From positions 1 through 6,756 of the forward strand of contig WQRN01000068.1 of assembly GCA_009786715.1 (NCBI GenBank): a DNA stretch of 6,756 nucleotides, in the 5' to 3' direction. Below are positions 5,733-6,756 of this stretch, one piece after another. This DNA is from Treponema sp. GTDB lineage: Bacteria; Spirochaetota; Spirochaetia; Treponematales; Breznakiellaceae. Within the stretch, counting starts at the first letter, position 1. The number at the start of each line of letters is the position of its first letter. The translations under genes and the position numbers were made by a program. The notes below the pieces were generated by a model, which worked only from the letters and a program-made list of their open reading frames with translations, was not told where the DNA came from and searched no databases.

Positions 5733-6578
5733 ATGATAAAAGGGCTGGCTATTGATTTAGACGGCACTGCCTTGCTGCCGCAAGGGGTACTTGGGAGGCG
5801 TACAAGAGACTGCCTGAGAACTCTGGTCAGCAAGGGAATGCATATAATTATATCGACAGGAAGAGCGATTGAATCGGCAGAAAAATATCGCAGCGCAATC
5901 GGCGCGGAAGGACCGATGGTGTTTTTTAACGGCGCTGAAGTCGCGGATGTCCCCGCGGGAAAAATATTACATACAAATTGTATAAATATGGAAGTTGTAG
6001 ACTTTGGAACAGACATTGCCCGCGAACTTGGGATTCATTATCAGGTCTACCTTCCGGCAGGCATTTCTCCGGATACGGGAAAAGAAGATCCCAAACAGAT
6101 TTGGGAAGCTCTTGTTATTGAAAGTTACGGCAGCGAAGCGCAAATGTATAAAAACCACACCGGCATTACGCCTGTTGTAAAAGATTTAAAAACCGTCGCC
6201 GCCCTGCCGATTAACGGCTGCATCAAGGGGATGTTTATAGCAGACCCAAGCCTTCATGACGAAGTCCGTAAAAGAATGAAGGATCGTTTCGGAGATAAAA
6301 TCAGCGTTATGCGCAGTTACCCCACATTTTTAGAAATCATCAACGCAGGTGTTTCAAAAGGCGAGGGCTTAAGAATTGCCATGGAACACAGGGGTCTAAA
6401 ACCAGAAGAAGTAATCGCCTTCGGCGACGAAGAAAACGACGTGCCGATGTTTTCGGTTGCCGGTTTTGCCTGCGCCCCTGAAAACGCCAGAGAAAGCATC
6501 CGCGACGCGGCAGATTTAATTTACGGTTCCAGTCTTGAAGAAGGACTAACGGTCTATTTGGAGAAAATGTTTTTTTAA
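5733..6578 (+). CDS. Cof-type HAD-superfamily hydrolase (probable sugar phosphatase)
   Basis: From ATG 5733 this is a 281-residue protein with all four HAD motifs: DLDGT with nucleophile Asp8 and acid/base Asp10; Ser41 in IIISTGRA; Lys209 in GVSKGEGL; and GDEEND with Mg-binding Asp232 and Asp236. The region between motifs II and III (about 60-190) has the size of the C2-type cap of Cof/YidA-like phosphatases, which dephosphorylate sugar phosphates and related small metabolites in the cytoplasm. The substrate cannot be read from sequence. The in-frame codon at 5598 is excluded as start because the promoter lies downstream of it. ATG 5709 would coincide with the predicted transcript start (leaderless) and add eight residues before the usual family start. 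ATG 5733 gives the family-typical MIKGLAIDLDGT with a leader of about 24 bases but only a weak ribosome site. It is transcribed away from the sugar kinase. Confidence 0.88.
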   Translation: MIKGLAIDLDGTALLPQGVLGRRTRDCLRTLVSKGMHIIISTGRAIESAEKYRSAIGAEGPMVFFNGAEVADVPAGKILHTNCINMEVVDFGTDIARELGIHYQVYLPAGISPDTGKEDPKQIWEALVIESYGSEAQMYKNHTGITPVVKDLKTVAALPINGCIKGMFIADPSLHDEVRKRMKDRFGDKISVMRSYPTFLEIINAGVSKGEGLRIAMEHRGLKPEEVIAFGDEENDVPMFSVAGFACAPENARESIRDAADLIYGSSLEEGLTVYLEKMFF

Positions 6579-6606
6579 GTTAAATTAGTTTTAAAAATTA
6601 TTTCTC
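6561..6606. terminator. AT-rich hairpin between convergent genes, possible two-way terminator
   Basis: Nested inverted repeats surround the 19-base gap between the phosphatase stop and the right-edge gene. The outer arms are GAGAAA (6561-6566) and TTTCTC (6601-6606). The inner arms are TTTTTAA (6572-6578) and TTAAAAA (6591-6597), with a 12-base loop. The arms are A/T-rich and give T-runs on both strands, but there is no GC-rich stem, so the terminator reading is tentative. Confidence 0.3.
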
Positions 6607-6756
6607 TAAGAAATCAGCGAGTTCGACTAATTCTAGATGAACAGTTTTAATCTTCTTTTCGCTGTGCAGTTCTATGGGGAACCATTCTTTTGCTATTTCC
6701 CTTAAAAAGTCGGCTTTATGCACAATAGAATGACCTTCCTTTAATATTTTATAAAG
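6598..6756 (-). CDS. C-terminal end of an unidentified gene, cut by the right edge
   Basis: An open frame enters from the right edge on the minus strand and runs 52 codons to a TAA at 6598-6600. Its product is charged and probably helical, with segments such as HKADFLREIAKEWF and VELADFLEK near the end. I do not recognise the family. Amino acid composition is protein-like and the arrangement, convergent with the phosphatase 19 bases away, suits a real gene end. An alternative is a very small protein of 41 residues starting at an in-frame GTG (codon 12 of the visible frame), which has an AAGGAAGG site 10 bases upstream. The frame stays open above that site to the window edge, so a longer gene is at least as likely. 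Confidence 0.5.
   Translation of the reverse strand, partial: LYKILKEGHSIVHKADFLREIAKEWFPIELHSEKKIKTVHLELVELADFLEK

Overview
The window looks like a chromosomal segment from an anaerobic bacterium. It has moderate GC, short intergenic gaps, strong AGGAG-type ribosome sites and sigma70/SigA-type promoters. Lineage cannot be fixed from this sequence. The style of the hybrid histidine kinase, a stand-alone homocysteine S-methyltransferase domain protein and a DUF3786 protein would fit a spirochaete (Treponema-like) or a clostridial anaerobe. That is an impression from family knowledge, not a result. I see no mobile element, rRNA, tRNA or CRISPR array.

Left block (1-2255). A stand-alone homocysteine S-methyltransferase domain (minus strand) is followed by the first codons of another gene that runs off the left edge behind a strong ribosome site. 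Divergent from it is a two-gene plus-strand unit: a DUF3786 protein, and a membrane protein of the UreH-like/NicO-type metal transporter group with a histidine-rich loop. The 73-bp divergent gap holds a good promoter for the methyltransferase, overlapped by a 7-7-7 inverted repeat that could be an operator. A shared theme of corrinoid/nickel C1 metabolism is plausible but inferred.

Middle block (2257-5613, minus strand). A gene for a PfkB-family sugar kinase, most likely 2-keto-3-deoxygluconate kinase, is followed after 3 bases by a 777-residue soluble hybrid histidine kinase (GAF-GAF-HisKA-HATPase-REC). The two are probably co-transcribed from a well-formed promoter ahead of the sugar kinase. 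The histidine kinase gene ends 1 base from the end of the convergent transporter gene.

Right block (5614-6756). The sugar kinase promoter stands back to back with an almost perfect promoter reading rightward into a Cof-type HAD phosphatase. That promoter shows the phosphatase cannot start at the far-upstream in-frame codon. The phosphatase gene is convergent with the 3' end of an unidentified gene entering from the right edge, and an AT-rich hairpin lies between them.

Overall the gene families are known. The points worth a second look are architectural: the two divergent promoter regions, the tight sugar-kinase/sensor-kinase pairing, the tandem GAF duplication, and the methyltransferase/DUF3786/metal-transporter neighbourhood. 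I did not find convincing evidence of an undescribed system.
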